From positions 38,866-102,865 of the forward strand of contig CABHOV010000032.1 of the NCBI GenBank assembly GCA_902168185.1: 64,000 nt of DNA, read 5' to 3'. Of this stretch, positions 24,190 through 32,396 are shown one piece after another. The DNA comes from an uncultured Bacteroides sp. GTDB taxonomy: Bacteria; Bacteroidota; Bacteroidia; Cytophagales; Cyclobacteriaceae. The notes under the pieces are model-generated. The model saw only the letters and a program-made list of their open reading frames with translations, had not been told where the DNA came from and ran no database searches. The position numbers and the translations under genes were made by a program. Position 1 is the stretch's first letter, and every line of letters begins with the position of its first letter.

Positions 24190-25521
24190 TTAGAGTTTAA
24201 TAATATTTCCCTGATAAAACTGAAGCAGTTGATAGTACAGTATAGCCGTATATTTAGCCTGTACATATTTTTGTTGTGCTGACAAATAGGTATTCTGACT
24301 GATGAGCAGATCCACTGTATTGGTTGCACCAACTTCATACTGCTGCCTGGCCAGATCGTATGCCATTTTCGCGGCTTCCACCTCAGCCGATGTTGCGTCC
24401 ATTGCGCTTTGTGCAGCCGTTGCACTCTGGTGAGCATTCTCAATTTTCTTATAGAGTTCCTTTCGGGATGAAGAGACATCCAGTTCTGCGGACTGAATCG
24501 CGATGCGTGCGTTTTGCACGTTGGTACGCGTTTGAAGGTTGTTAAATATAGGTATACTTAATGACAGACCGAGCCGTTGATTGAAGTTGCTGTTAAACTG
24601 CTCGGAGAAAGTATAGCCTTGTGTATTGGTATACCCGGAAGATAAACCTCCCGTTAAAGATAACGTTGGCTGATAGCTAGCCCGTCCTATTTTATAATCG
24701 AGCGTAGCAATGTTCATTTGCAACGTACTCGATTTTATCTCCGGCATAGAAGCAAGCGCCTCCTTGTATACAGTATATTTATCAGGAATCACAATCATGG
24801 CTTCCTGTTCTTGGGAAGGAAACATCAACTCAAAAGATTGCTCGGGTTCAAGCTCCAGCAATTGTTTAAGCGTTAACACCTGCTGATCGAAAGAATTCCG
24901 GGCCGTCACCAAAGTATATTTATCGCTGGCCAATTGTGATTTCACATCTGCTAAATCCTTTAGCGCTACCGAGCCTGCATCATAGAGTGCCTGCGAGCGT
25001 TGTGCCTGTGCTTCCGAGGCTTTCAGATTTATCTCCGCTATAGCGATGCCTTCTTTATAGTATAGTGCCTGGAGGTATGCTTCCGTTACCTGCAGCGATA
25101 TATCATTCTTCGCCTCTGCCACATAGTATGAATTCTGCGCAACCAGTAAATTTTTCTGCCGGATCGTATTATTAATTTTATTTCCTCCATAGAGCGTAAC
25201 CTGTGCATTGAGGCTTACGCTGGTTGAATGAATGGTTTGCGACACAAATTCATACGTAATCGGGTCTGTACTCGTACCTTTGGTAAGTGATTGTGACCCG
25301 CTCGCACTTAGCGAAGGAAAGCGTGAGGCCTTCGACTGCATAACGTTGTTCACAGCGATATCTTCATTGAGTACAGATTGCTTTACGGTAATGTTATTCG
25401 CTACTGCATACTCAATGCAGCGTGCAAGATCCCAAGCCACTTCCGGCGTCTGTCCATATGCGTTGGTCATCAGAGAGAACGCAATTGCTAAACTATATAC
25501 TAACCTTTTCATCGTTTTCAT
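24190..25521 (-). CDS. TolC-family outer-membrane efflux channel
   Basis: 443 residues from ATG 25521 (MKTMKRLVYSLAIAF); the frame opens at 25551, but the first residues there are not part of the signal peptide, which ends at AYGQ. Two homologous OEP repeats follow (ending LPISQ-type turns: ALYDAGSVALKDLADVKSQL and QQYEVGATNTVDLLISQNTYL), each with long coiled-coil helices. It forms the trimeric exit duct of the MacAB-like pump. First gene of the operon, so its promoter lies within 25522-25780. No clear TAnnTTTG with proper spacing is seen there. Confidence 0.92.
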   Translation of the reverse strand: MKTMKRLVYSLAIAFSLMTNAYGQTPEVAWDLARCIEYAVANNITVKQSVLNEDIAVNNVMQSKASRFPSLSASGSQSLTKGTSTDPITYEFVSQTIHSTSVSLNAQVTLYGGNKINNTIRQKNLLVAQNSYYVAEAKNDISLQVTEAYLQALYYKEGIAIAEINLKASEAQAQRSQALYDAGSVALKDLADVKSQLASDKYTLVTARNSFDQQVLTLKQLLELEPEQSFELMFPSQEQEAMIVIPDKYTVYKEALASMPEIKSSTLQMNIATLDYKIGRASYQPTLSLTGGLSSGYTNTQGYTFSEQFNSNFNQRLGLSLSIPIFNNLQTRTNVQNARIAIQSAELDVSSSRKELYKKIENAHQSATAAQSAMDATSAEVEAAKMAYDLARQQYEVGATNTVDLLISQNTYLSAQQKYVQAKYTAILYYQLLQFYQGNIIKL

Positions 25522-25786
25522 GTTCCTGATGTGAAATACGGCAAGGGACAAACATTATTTTCCATGAATAGATATTCAGGTCAATTATCTGGAAGATTGC
25601 CGTTATTTTATGGACGAGATTTTACCGGAAGGCATTAATTACAGGTGATCACTGGCACTAAAAACCACTTCTGTCCAATGCACCATTTCACAAAAAAAAT
25701 GATTATCAAAATATATAGTATCGCTCTATACGTTATACTGAAATAAGGTTGCTCCCTGAATTTGTATCCCAAAATCAACAACCTCA
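25522..25786. other. Upstream region of the efflux operon
   Basis: About 265 bases, AT-rich, with no gene. It should carry the efflux operon promoter and any LytTR sites; I could not define a convincing pair of LytTR direct repeats by eye. Confidence 0.4.
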
Positions 25787-25816
25787 TGAAATAAAAAATG
25801 ACCATCGCTGGTCATT
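25787..25816 (-). terminator. Intrinsic terminator with T tract (leftward)
   Basis: AATGACCA (25797-25804) and TGGTCATT (25809-25816) form a perfect 8-bp stem with a 4-base loop; on the minus strand it is followed by TTTTTTATTT. It lies 20 bp after the stop of the gene remnant at 25836 and also ends any read-through from the 26082-31459 operon. Confidence 0.78.
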
Positions 25817-25835
25817 CATAGTAACAAGTTTCGGG

Positions 25836-25985
25836 CTATGCACCACAACTTTTTAACTGCTTACTAATCTCTGAGTAATAATCAAGTATCTTCATTAGAT
25901 CACCTTTACTTTGAATTTTAAAATAAATTTTATAAGTCCGAGAGGTGTCCAAAATAACTGACACATTTCTATTCCTTGGCTGTCT
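25836..25985 (-). pseudogene. C-terminal remnant of an unidentified gene
   Basis: A minus-strand frame without a start codon runs about 48 codons to TAG ending at 25836. Its translation looks protein-like (VSVILDTSRTYKIYFKIQ, then DLMKILDYYSEISKQLK) and it ends 20 bp before a proper intrinsic terminator, the spacing expected for a real 3' end. An upstream in-frame stop breaks it. The strand pattern T-Y-K-I-Y-F followed by a helix would suit a LAGLIDADG-type or similar small domain, but I cannot identify it. Probably the tail of a gene whose front was deleted. Confidence 0.3.
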
Positions 25986-26081
25986 CAAAAATTTTCAGAC
26001 TTCTGCCCAAATGCTGTTGATAGCTGAAGACACGATCTCTCGAATCAACACTATATTTATAGCGTACGACTAACCACTAAA

Positions 26082-26873
26082 CTATTCACTCGCCAATGCT
26101 ATGGTTATGCGCAAGCTTTTATCTTCCGACATCTCTGACATATCGCTATTTCCAGTAGGCATTCTGCCGCCTGGAGCTCCACCAAAGCCACCGCCTGGGG
26201 GACCACCCGGAGGCATACCGCCATTCATTCCGCCTGAAGGTGGTGACATGCTGCCTACCGGAGGAAGTCCTTTAACGGTTAATTGTATTCCTAATGATTT
26301 GCCTTTCAGTGTGTGCATAAATTCTTTGAAGGGAAGCGCCAATTCATAGACCAGGCTTCCTTCGGTAGTCCAGTCAATGGCAACGTTGATGCCACGTGAA
26401 TTCTGCAGCGGTATATCTCCCCCTTCCTTCAAAAAATTAAATCCCTTTATTCGTATTGTATTCGCTTGGCTTATGATCATCTTCTCCATGGAGACCGCAC
26501 CTGTGGCGACCGGCCCGCGCGTAGGTGCCGCCTGGCGGTCAATATCAGCAAACGGGTATAGTAACGTGACGTGCTTCTTCTTGCCTGCTGTTGTATCAAT
26601 GGCGACCTGAAATCCTGCCAAAGCAATTTTGGTCTTTGTATTTTTTTCGGGCGCTACGATACATATATATAGCCTGTCTTTGTCGTTGCGAATGGAGTAT
26701 GAAAGTTTAGTACCCGCGTGATAGTGTTGCATGGGCTGCTGCCATTCTTCCAGCTTGCCGTCAATAACAATTGGTTTTCCTGTCCATTCACTTTGCGCTA
26801 CTTTCCGGGACGATGCACAGGCACAGAGTGCTATGCTCCCCAGGATGATTATTCGGTTAATTATAGTCTGCAT
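26082..26873 (-). CDS. Lipoprotein with CBM9-like N-terminal fold and Gly/Pro/Met-rich insert
   Basis: 263 residues. Lipobox ALCACAS near residue 18, then a pattern typical of CBM9-like/DOMON sugar- or haem-binding sandwiches: IVIDGKLEEWQQP (about 35-47), LYICIVAPE, FQVAIDTTAGKK, YELALPFKEF. Between two late strands sits a low-complexity block of about 45 residues made of Gly, Pro and Met. It then returns to a strand (LRITIALAS). Last gene of the outer-membrane locus, 10 bp after the DUF4249 gene. The fold call is moderate; a ligand-capture role beside the TonB receptor is inferred. Confidence 0.68.
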   Translation of the reverse strand: MQTIINRIIILGSIALCACASSRKVAQSEWTGKPIVIDGKLEEWQQPMQHYHAGTKLSYSIRNDKDRLYICIVAPEKNTKTKIALAGFQVAIDTTAGKKKHVTLLYPFADIDRQAAPTRGPVATGAVSMEKMIISQANTIRIKGFNFLKEGGDIPLQNSRGINVAIDWTTEGSLVYELALPFKEFMHTLKGKSLGIQLTVKGLPPVGSMSPPSGGMNGGMPPGGPPGGGFGGAPGGRMPTGNSDMSEMSEDKSLRITIALASE

Positions 26874-26883
26874 ATATATTTGT

Positions 26884-27822
26884 TTATCTGAATTTCTTCC
26901 CCAGTCCCGACACGGCCGCTACATTAAAAAAGCCAACTACCGGGGAGCCGTTACCATCGAGGTTGACCACGTTACTCGATACATTTGACAGTGGAGTGGA
27001 CATAAACAATTCAGAAAGGCCGCCGCTGCGATCGGTCTGCGTAATAACTTCGTTGAGGTAGTTAAAGGATGCTTCGGTAACGGAGTGTATCTCTACATAT
27101 ACTGAGTCGCCCGGGTCTATTGAAGAAACCCGCATCCCGTCTTCATCTTCATCATTGGCATTTATACCGGTGCGCACCGGAGTAATGAAGGTAACGCCGT
27201 CAAACTCGCTGCCGGCAGACTGTGCCGCATCATAGGCTATGTTGAGCTCGCTGCTCTTATTAAGTAAACTCCCATTTTTATAGGTTCGTATCCAGTAGGT
27301 GTCTCCCTTTCCAGCGATGTCTTTAGCCCAGAACTCGGCTTGATAAAAATCTTCGTCACTCTGTGGACCGCCAAGATCATCCTGCTTTGAGAACGTAATA
27401 CTGTCCATGGGAGGAACACGCTCCATCTGGCTGGTTGCTATAAATACTTCGCTTTTATAGTATACTGTAAGTGTATAGCGCGTGCCCACACTACCAATAG
27501 TCTCATTGGACTGCGGTCGCCAGCGATAGGCACCATCCCGGGAGAGTGTATCCTCCTGAAATATATATACCTGCCCTGCCTCATCGGTGACGGTAACGCT
27601 CGCCCCTGATACAGCAGGAGGCAGAGACTTGTTATCGAAATAATCCTGTGTAAGTGTCAGCGAAATAGTCTGGGTTTCCGATTTATTATTTATCCAGGCA
27701 TCCACATTGAGGATGGCTTCGGTTGTACCGGTATCCACATCGATAACATCATCGCATGAAATACAAAGTGCCGTTGTCCCGATGAGTAAAACAAGTATAT
27801 ATATAGTCTGGCGTATCAGCAT
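26884..27822 (-). CDS. DUF4249 lipoprotein, TonB receptor partner
   Basis: 312 residues. Signal ends at lipobox CISC (Cys about 23) followed by acidic DDVIDVD. The N-terminal domain (AILNVDAWINNKSETQTISLTLTQDYFD, in two parts) is an Ig-like sandwich, followed by YTLTVYYKSEVFIATSQM and a DUF4249 core with P-P-M-D-S-I near residue 135 and SVTEASFNYLNEV near 260. DUF4249 proteins are found next to TonB receptors with CarboxypepD domains and are presumed surface partners, functionally like SusD but unrelated in fold. Spaced 2 bp after the receptor gene, so coupled to it. Confidence 0.85.
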   Translation of the reverse strand: MLIRQTIYILVLLIGTTALCISCDDVIDVDTGTTEAILNVDAWINNKSETQTISLTLTQDYFDNKSLPPAVSGASVTVTDEAGQVYIFQEDTLSRDGAYRWRPQSNETIGSVGTRYTLTVYYKSEVFIATSQMERVPPMDSITFSKQDDLGGPQSDEDFYQAEFWAKDIAGKGDTYWIRTYKNGSLLNKSSELNIAYDAAQSAGSEFDGVTFITPVRTGINANDEDEDGMRVSSIDPGDSVYVEIHSVTEASFNYLNEVITQTDRSGGLSELFMSTPLSNVSSNVVNLDGNGSPVVGFFNVAAVSGLGKKFR

Positions 27823-27824
27823 AA

Positions 27825-30215
27825 TCAGAACTTAAAATTGTAGGATACAGAAGGGACCATGGCGCCAATAATGGAGACTTTGTGTGCTTCTGCCTGCAGC
27901 GGCTGGCCGGCGGCCAGGCGGTCATCCGATTGTGAGAAGTAGGTGGAAAACGCATTCTTGCGCGCATAAATATTATATACCGAGAACACCCAGTAATCAT
28001 GGTTCCTGCGTGTTTTACCATTTCTTCGGAGCGTCTTTCCCTCCATTCGGAAGGAAAGGTCTAAACGGTGGTAATTACTGATGCGCACATCATTGCGCGC
28101 GTTGGTAGAATTATAGGGAATAAGTATACCCTGTGATGTATAGCGTTGGTTGGGATAGGTCGTTGGAGTTCCTGTTGTAAAAACAAAGTCTGCAGTGGCC
28201 GACCAGCGCTTGTTGATCTCCATGATGGCGACCACCTTCAGGTTATGCGTTTGGTCGTAGCGGGCAGGATACCATTTGTCCCGATTGATACCATTTACTT
28301 TCAACTCAGAACGACTCAAGGTATAGCTGACCCACCCGCTAAGTCGCCCCGTCTTTTTCTGCGCATATACTTCAAGACCGTATGCACGTCCTTGTCCATT
28401 TAGCAAATCACCTTCCAGGTAACGATTACTCAACAGGTCAGCACCGTTAATATAGTCTACTTCATTTTCGGACCTGCGGTAATACGTCTCCACAGAAGCT
28501 TCATATTGACTCTTCTCTCCGAGTGTACGAAAGTATCCCAGGGTAAACTGATTGGAAACAGTAGGTTTTAGGTTGTTGGTGCTGGGCGTCCATACATTCA
28601 AGGGATTTGAAGCCGTTGTGTTCGAGATGAAGTGTATATATTGTGAAGTACGGGTATAGCTTGCTTTCACCGAGCTGTTTGCATCGGTTTCATACTTAAA
28701 GGATATCCTGGGTTCGGGAGTAGTATAGGAGGCAATGGTCTGACCACTGCCATACTCTTTTTCGCTTACTACTGATCTCCTTTTACCCGGTATAGTATCA
28801 TTATATGTATAGGCTGTTCCCGCGCCGAGATAGCGAAAATGAGAAAGCCGCAAACCATACGACACGTCCGCCCGAGGCGAGAGTTTAAGTTTGTGATTAA
28901 TATAGACTGCCGATTCAAGAGCATACTTTAACTCCAGGCTATTGTCAACAGTCTCGCCATTGGTAACGCCCACTGTGCGGGAGGGATTGAAACGAAAGTA
29001 GGTTGCTTCCAGTCCAAAATTAAGCTCGGATGTCTCACTGATATAGTAACTGAAGTCAGGCTTGAACAGGTAGTTGGAGATGGAAGAATTCCAGTCATAC
29101 GAATTCGACTCGTCCTGATCAAAGCCCAGCCTATAGTTGTAGTTGCTATATACTCCGGAAAAGTTTGCAAATAACTTGTTGCTGATAATACTGTTCAAAC
29201 GAACGGTAGCCGTCTTATTACCCCAGTTAAAAATAGCGTCGTCTGACAAGCTGAAATTATCACGCCCCAGATACCCCGACACATACAGGCGATTTTTCTG
29301 ATTGAGGGTATAATTGGTTTTGAGTGTTACATCATAAAAGTTAAGCCCCAGGTCACCATCCAGGAACGGGCTCGCCAGTACATCGATATAAGATCGGCGT
29401 GCCGCTACGATAAAGGAAGATTTGTCTTTTACCAGCGGACCTTCGACCGACAGCCTGGAGAAGATCAGACCGACACCACCATTTACTTCGACTTGTTTAC
29501 TGTTACCTTCTTTCATCCGCACATCGAGCACGGCACTGGTGCGGCCTCCATAGCTGGCCGGTATAGCACCCTTGTAAAGCTTTACATCTTTAACGGCATC
29601 CGGGTTGAAGACCGAGAAGAACCCCAGCATGTGTGATGAATTATATACCGGTGCTTCGTCCAGCAGCACCAGGTTCTGCCCGGTACTCCCACCCCGGACG
29701 TTGAAACCGGAAGACCCCTCTCCCGCCTGGCTCACTCCGGGAAGAAACTGAAGACTCTTTACAATATCCACCTCGCCCAGCAGGGCAGGCAGCTTCTGAA
29801 TGGTTTTTATATCGAGCTTATTGGTACTCATCTCGATACTTTTTATACTCAAAGAGCGCCCTTCGTTTTCACCCAGGATTTCAATCTCTTCTAGTTGGGA
29901 AGACTGTTCCTGGAGTTCGATGTGAAGTTTCAGGTTTCTATCCAGCAGTATCGTCCGCGTCACCTTGTTATATCCGATAAAGCTATATTCGATCGTGTAA
30001 GATCCTGCTGGCAGCGTTAGCGAATAAAAACCATAGGCGTTTGTAACGACACCCTGCCCGGTTTCGCGAATAAAAACGTTCACGCCAATAAGCGACTCTC
30101 CATCTGCGGCATCTTTAATGATCCCGTCAATGGTATATTTCGACTGCGTATACCCATATCGTTGCTCCAAAACAACGGTAAGAAAAATTATCCATGCCAC
30201 CCTGTATATATTCAT
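27825..30215 (-). CDS. TonB-dependent receptor with CarboxypepD_reg-like domain
   Basis: 796 residues: signal peptide to about residue 24, CarboxypepD_reg-like domain (about 27-110, GIIKDAADGESLIGVNVFIRE in part), plug domain (about 130-230, with FNVRGGSTGQNLVLLDEAPVYN and LYKGAIPASYGGRTSAV in pieces), then a long barrel ending VPSVSYNFKF. It is not a SusC (too short, no SusD). With DUF4249 and the CBM9-like lipoprotein it forms an outer-membrane uptake unit of unknown substrate. The gene before it encodes a signal-peptide protein with a barrel C-terminus, unusual for such operons. A LytS/LytTR pair is upstream on the same strand. Confidence 0.88.
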   Translation of the reverse strand: MNIYRVAWIIFLTVVLEQRYGYTQSKYTIDGIIKDAADGESLIGVNVFIRETGQGVVTNAYGFYSLTLPAGSYTIEYSFIGYNKVTRTILLDRNLKLHIELQEQSSQLEEIEILGENEGRSLSIKSIEMSTNKLDIKTIQKLPALLGEVDIVKSLQFLPGVSQAGEGSSGFNVRGGSTGQNLVLLDEAPVYNSSHMLGFFSVFNPDAVKDVKLYKGAIPASYGGRTSAVLDVRMKEGNSKQVEVNGGVGLIFSRLSVEGPLVKDKSSFIVAARRSYIDVLASPFLDGDLGLNFYDVTLKTNYTLNQKNRLYVSGYLGRDNFSLSDDAIFNWGNKTATVRLNSIISNKLFANFSGVYSNYNYRLGFDQDESNSYDWNSSISNYLFKPDFSYYISETSELNFGLEATYFRFNPSRTVGVTNGETVDNSLELKYALESAVYINHKLKLSPRADVSYGLRLSHFRYLGAGTAYTYNDTIPGKRRSVVSEKEYGSGQTIASYTTPEPRISFKYETDANSSVKASYTRTSQYIHFISNTTASNPLNVWTPSTNNLKPTVSNQFTLGYFRTLGEKSQYEASVETYYRRSENEVDYINGADLLSNRYLEGDLLNGQGRAYGLEVYAQKKTGRLSGWVSYTLSRSELKVNGINRDKWYPARYDQTHNLKVVAIMEINKRWSATADFVFTTGTPTTYPNQRYTSQGILIPYNSTNARNDVRISNYHRLDLSFRMEGKTLRRNGKTRRNHDYWVFSVYNIYARKNAFSTYFSQSDDRLAAGQPLQAEAHKVSIIGAMVPSVSYNFKF

Positions 30216-30235
30216 GCGTTGTTCGTTGATTGATG

Positions 30236-31459
30236 TTATTCCTTACGTAGCTTGAGCCGGTTTGCGCCGAGTATATACCCCACGGAAATACTGCCGGTAA
30301 AGCCACGAATAGCCTTGACTGCTCCTGCCGACTCGAACTCGGATGAATGGATATAGCGGATATGTATCCCGGTGAGAATACGCTTGCCAAGTCTGCAATC
30401 TATACCCGTGCCGAGCGTAGTCTGAAACGCCATGCGTGCCTCTGCCTTGATTTTATTTTTGATATAGTTCGGATCTATATTAGTACCGAACCTGCCGCCG
30501 AAAACAAGAACAGCGATTGGACCGGTACCTAGCAAAATATAGGGACGAGTCTTTCTGCGATGGAAAGCATACCGGAATCCAACCGTTACAGGTAAGATCA
30601 TACCTCCGCCCGCCTCGATGCGTACGCCATCCATTTCCTGCTTCTGGGGAACTTTGATCCAGCCTATATCTACAAACCAGGCCATTGAGTCATTCATCCA
30701 GGAGGTCATGTGTATGTCGAGTACCGAACGTGCATCACTGATATCCATATAGGTCTTATCTTTTTTGGTGCGCACTCCAGGCAGCAGATAAAACCCACCT
30801 GTCCGAAACTCAACGGACACGCGGCGAGCCCATCGTACGCGCCGTATTGAATCCTCAACTTCCATCCTGCGCACTTCAGCATTATAGAGCGGGTTTTCCC
30901 ATTTTTTATAGCGGGGTGTTGCCACTGGCTCAATCTCCAGAACCTGGTTTGCCAAAGTCATCATCTCTTTAAGCGATATACCTGTTGCAGCGATCGTGCG
31001 GGTGGACACGACACGCATTGGGAAACGGCTGACAAAACTATCGGCCAGGCATTTGCTGGCAACATCACTAATGATATATACCCGGTTGCGATCAATGTGA
31101 AAGTTGTCATATACCTCACTGAGTATCGTTTGTAGAAAGTCAACATTATCATTGAGTTTCGCCTCATCATGACACGTCCACGCTTCCTTGGCTGGTGAAG
31201 GCAAGAGCATAACTACCGGTCGGTTTAGTCCTTTCCAAACAGAGTCTTGCACAGGTAACGCCTGTAAGCTTCGGGCGTCGCTAAACAGCCAGAGGATGAG
31301 TGGGGCGTTCGCCACCTGTGCATCTGCATAGGCATGAGACAACCGGTACGTACGACTGACCTCACCGTTGCTGGTCACAAAAAACCGCTGTGCCTCAACC
31401 GGCTTGTATATAATCATCAGGATGAATACAAAAGAGAAGACAATCCCACTTTCCCGCAT
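30236..31459 (-). CDS. Fusion of an esterase-like domain without nucleophile and an outer-membrane barrel
   Basis: 407 residues with a signal peptide (to about 23). Residues about 24-170 look like a secreted esterase/PHB-depolymerase fold: APLILWLFSDAR, PVVMLLPSPAKEAW, then VDFLQTILSEVYDNFHIDRNRVYIISD in pieces, the helix-strand that precedes the nucleophile elbow. Where active enzymes have G-x-S-x-G-G this has DVASKCLADS, so the serine elbow is lost. From about 210 to the end it becomes a beta-barrel (RRVSVEFRTGGFYLLPG, VTVGFRYAFHRR, TGSISVGYILGANRL). First gene of the TonB/DUF4249 operon, 20 bp before the receptor gene. Function unknown; a binding rather than catalytic role is inferred. Confidence 0.7.
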   Translation of the reverse strand: MRESGIVFSFVFILMIIYKPVEAQRFFVTSNGEVSRTYRLSHAYADAQVANAPLILWLFSDARSLQALPVQDSVWKGLNRPVVMLLPSPAKEAWTCHDEAKLNDNVDFLQTILSEVYDNFHIDRNRVYIISDVASKCLADSFVSRFPMRVVSTRTIAATGISLKEMMTLANQVLEIEPVATPRYKKWENPLYNAEVRRMEVEDSIRRVRWARRVSVEFRTGGFYLLPGVRTKKDKTYMDISDARSVLDIHMTSWMNDSMAWFVDIGWIKVPQKQEMDGVRIEAGGGMILPVTVGFRYAFHRRKTRPYILLGTGPIAVLVFGGRFGTNIDPNYIKNKIKAEARMAFQTTLGTGIDCRLGKRILTGIHIRYIHSSEFESAGAVKAIRGFTGSISVGYILGANRLKLRKE

Positions 31460-31700
31460 AGATTATAAAGTACTAGGGCCGAAAATTGCAGAAACGTAAA
31501 ACGCTATGCGCAAAAAAAAGACTAATAGGAAAGCGAAGCTGATTTACGGGATGATTTAATCGACTAGTCGTGCTTTGGATAAGGAAAAAAAAAGAATCAA
31601 CGACACATGATTATCCAGCGCTATATATAAAATGAATATACATCTTCATGCCGGGAACAGAAAGATAATATAGTATACACATCCGTAGCTTCAAAATGGT

Positions 31701-32396
31701 CTAGCGCAGCCTGCCTTCTACGACCAACCTTTGAAATTGTTCGGTATACGACTCCCCGATGGGTATATAGCGATTCCTGATATATACCTTGGCGCTACGA
31801 AAAGATATGATTTTGTTTACCGATATGATGTAGGAACGGTGTACACGCTGAAAACTTGCCGGGAGCAATTCTTCAAATGCTTTCAGCGTCGTGAGCGTAA
31901 GAATAGGGTTAACATCCTCGGTATAGATCTTGAGGTAATCTTTATACCCTTCAATAAAGTAAATGGAGGACAGTGATACTTTGATGGTATTGTGTTCTGA
32001 CTTTACAAATATGAAACCATCCAAGTCCGGCACTTTCGGTTTGAGCATCTCAAAGGCCCGGTCGCTTGCTTTTAAAAAGCGATTGAAGGGCACAGGTTTG
32101 AGAAGATAGTCTAACGCGTTGAGTTCAAATCCCTGCACGGCAAACTGATCATAGGCGGTAATGAAAATGAAGGCCGGCGGTTTGTCGAAACTTTTCAGAA
32201 ATTCTATACCTGAGATATCCGGCATATTCACGTCCAGGAAAATAAGGTCAACCTTGCCTGAGCGCAACATGGTGATAGCACTGAACGGTTCATGAAATAA
32301 TCCCTTCAGATGAAGGTATGGTATTTTTTTAATATAGGACTCGACCAGCTCAAGTGCCAGCGGTTCATCATCGATAACAATACAGTTAATTTTCAT
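31701..32396 (-). CDS. LytTR-family response regulator (second pair)
   Basis: 231 residues from ATG 32396 (MKINCIVIDDEP); the frame begins at 32423 but the receiver starts here. Phospho-Asp in LIFLDVNMPD, Thr in IFITAYD, Lys in YLLKPV. LytTR domain with IYFIEGYKDYLKIYTED and FQRVHRSYIISVNKI. It overlaps the upstream kinase gene by 11 bp. Probable target is the outer-membrane operon that starts 240 bp downstream, or the PadR/FtsX genes. Confidence 0.92.
   Translation of the reverse strand: MKINCIVIDDEPLALELVESYIKKIPYLHLKGLFHEPFSAITMLRSGKVDLIFLDVNMPDISGIEFLKSFDKPPAFIFITAYDQFAVQGFELNALDYLLKPVPFNRFLKASDRAFEMLKPKVPDLDGFIFVKSEHNTIKVSLSSIYFIEGYKDYLKIYTEDVNPILTLTTLKAFEELLPASFQRVHRSYIISVNKIISFRSAKVYIRNRYIPIGESYTEQFQRLVVEGRLR

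Noticed and set aside
26101..26349. Proline-rich plus-strand frame
   Set aside because: It is the antisense image of the Gly/Pro/Met-rich block of the real lipoprotein gene.
27825..30215. TonB receptor as a SusC with DUF4249 as SusD
   Set aside because: The receptor is about 800 residues rather than about 1000 and the partner has the DUF4249, not the SusD helical, pattern.
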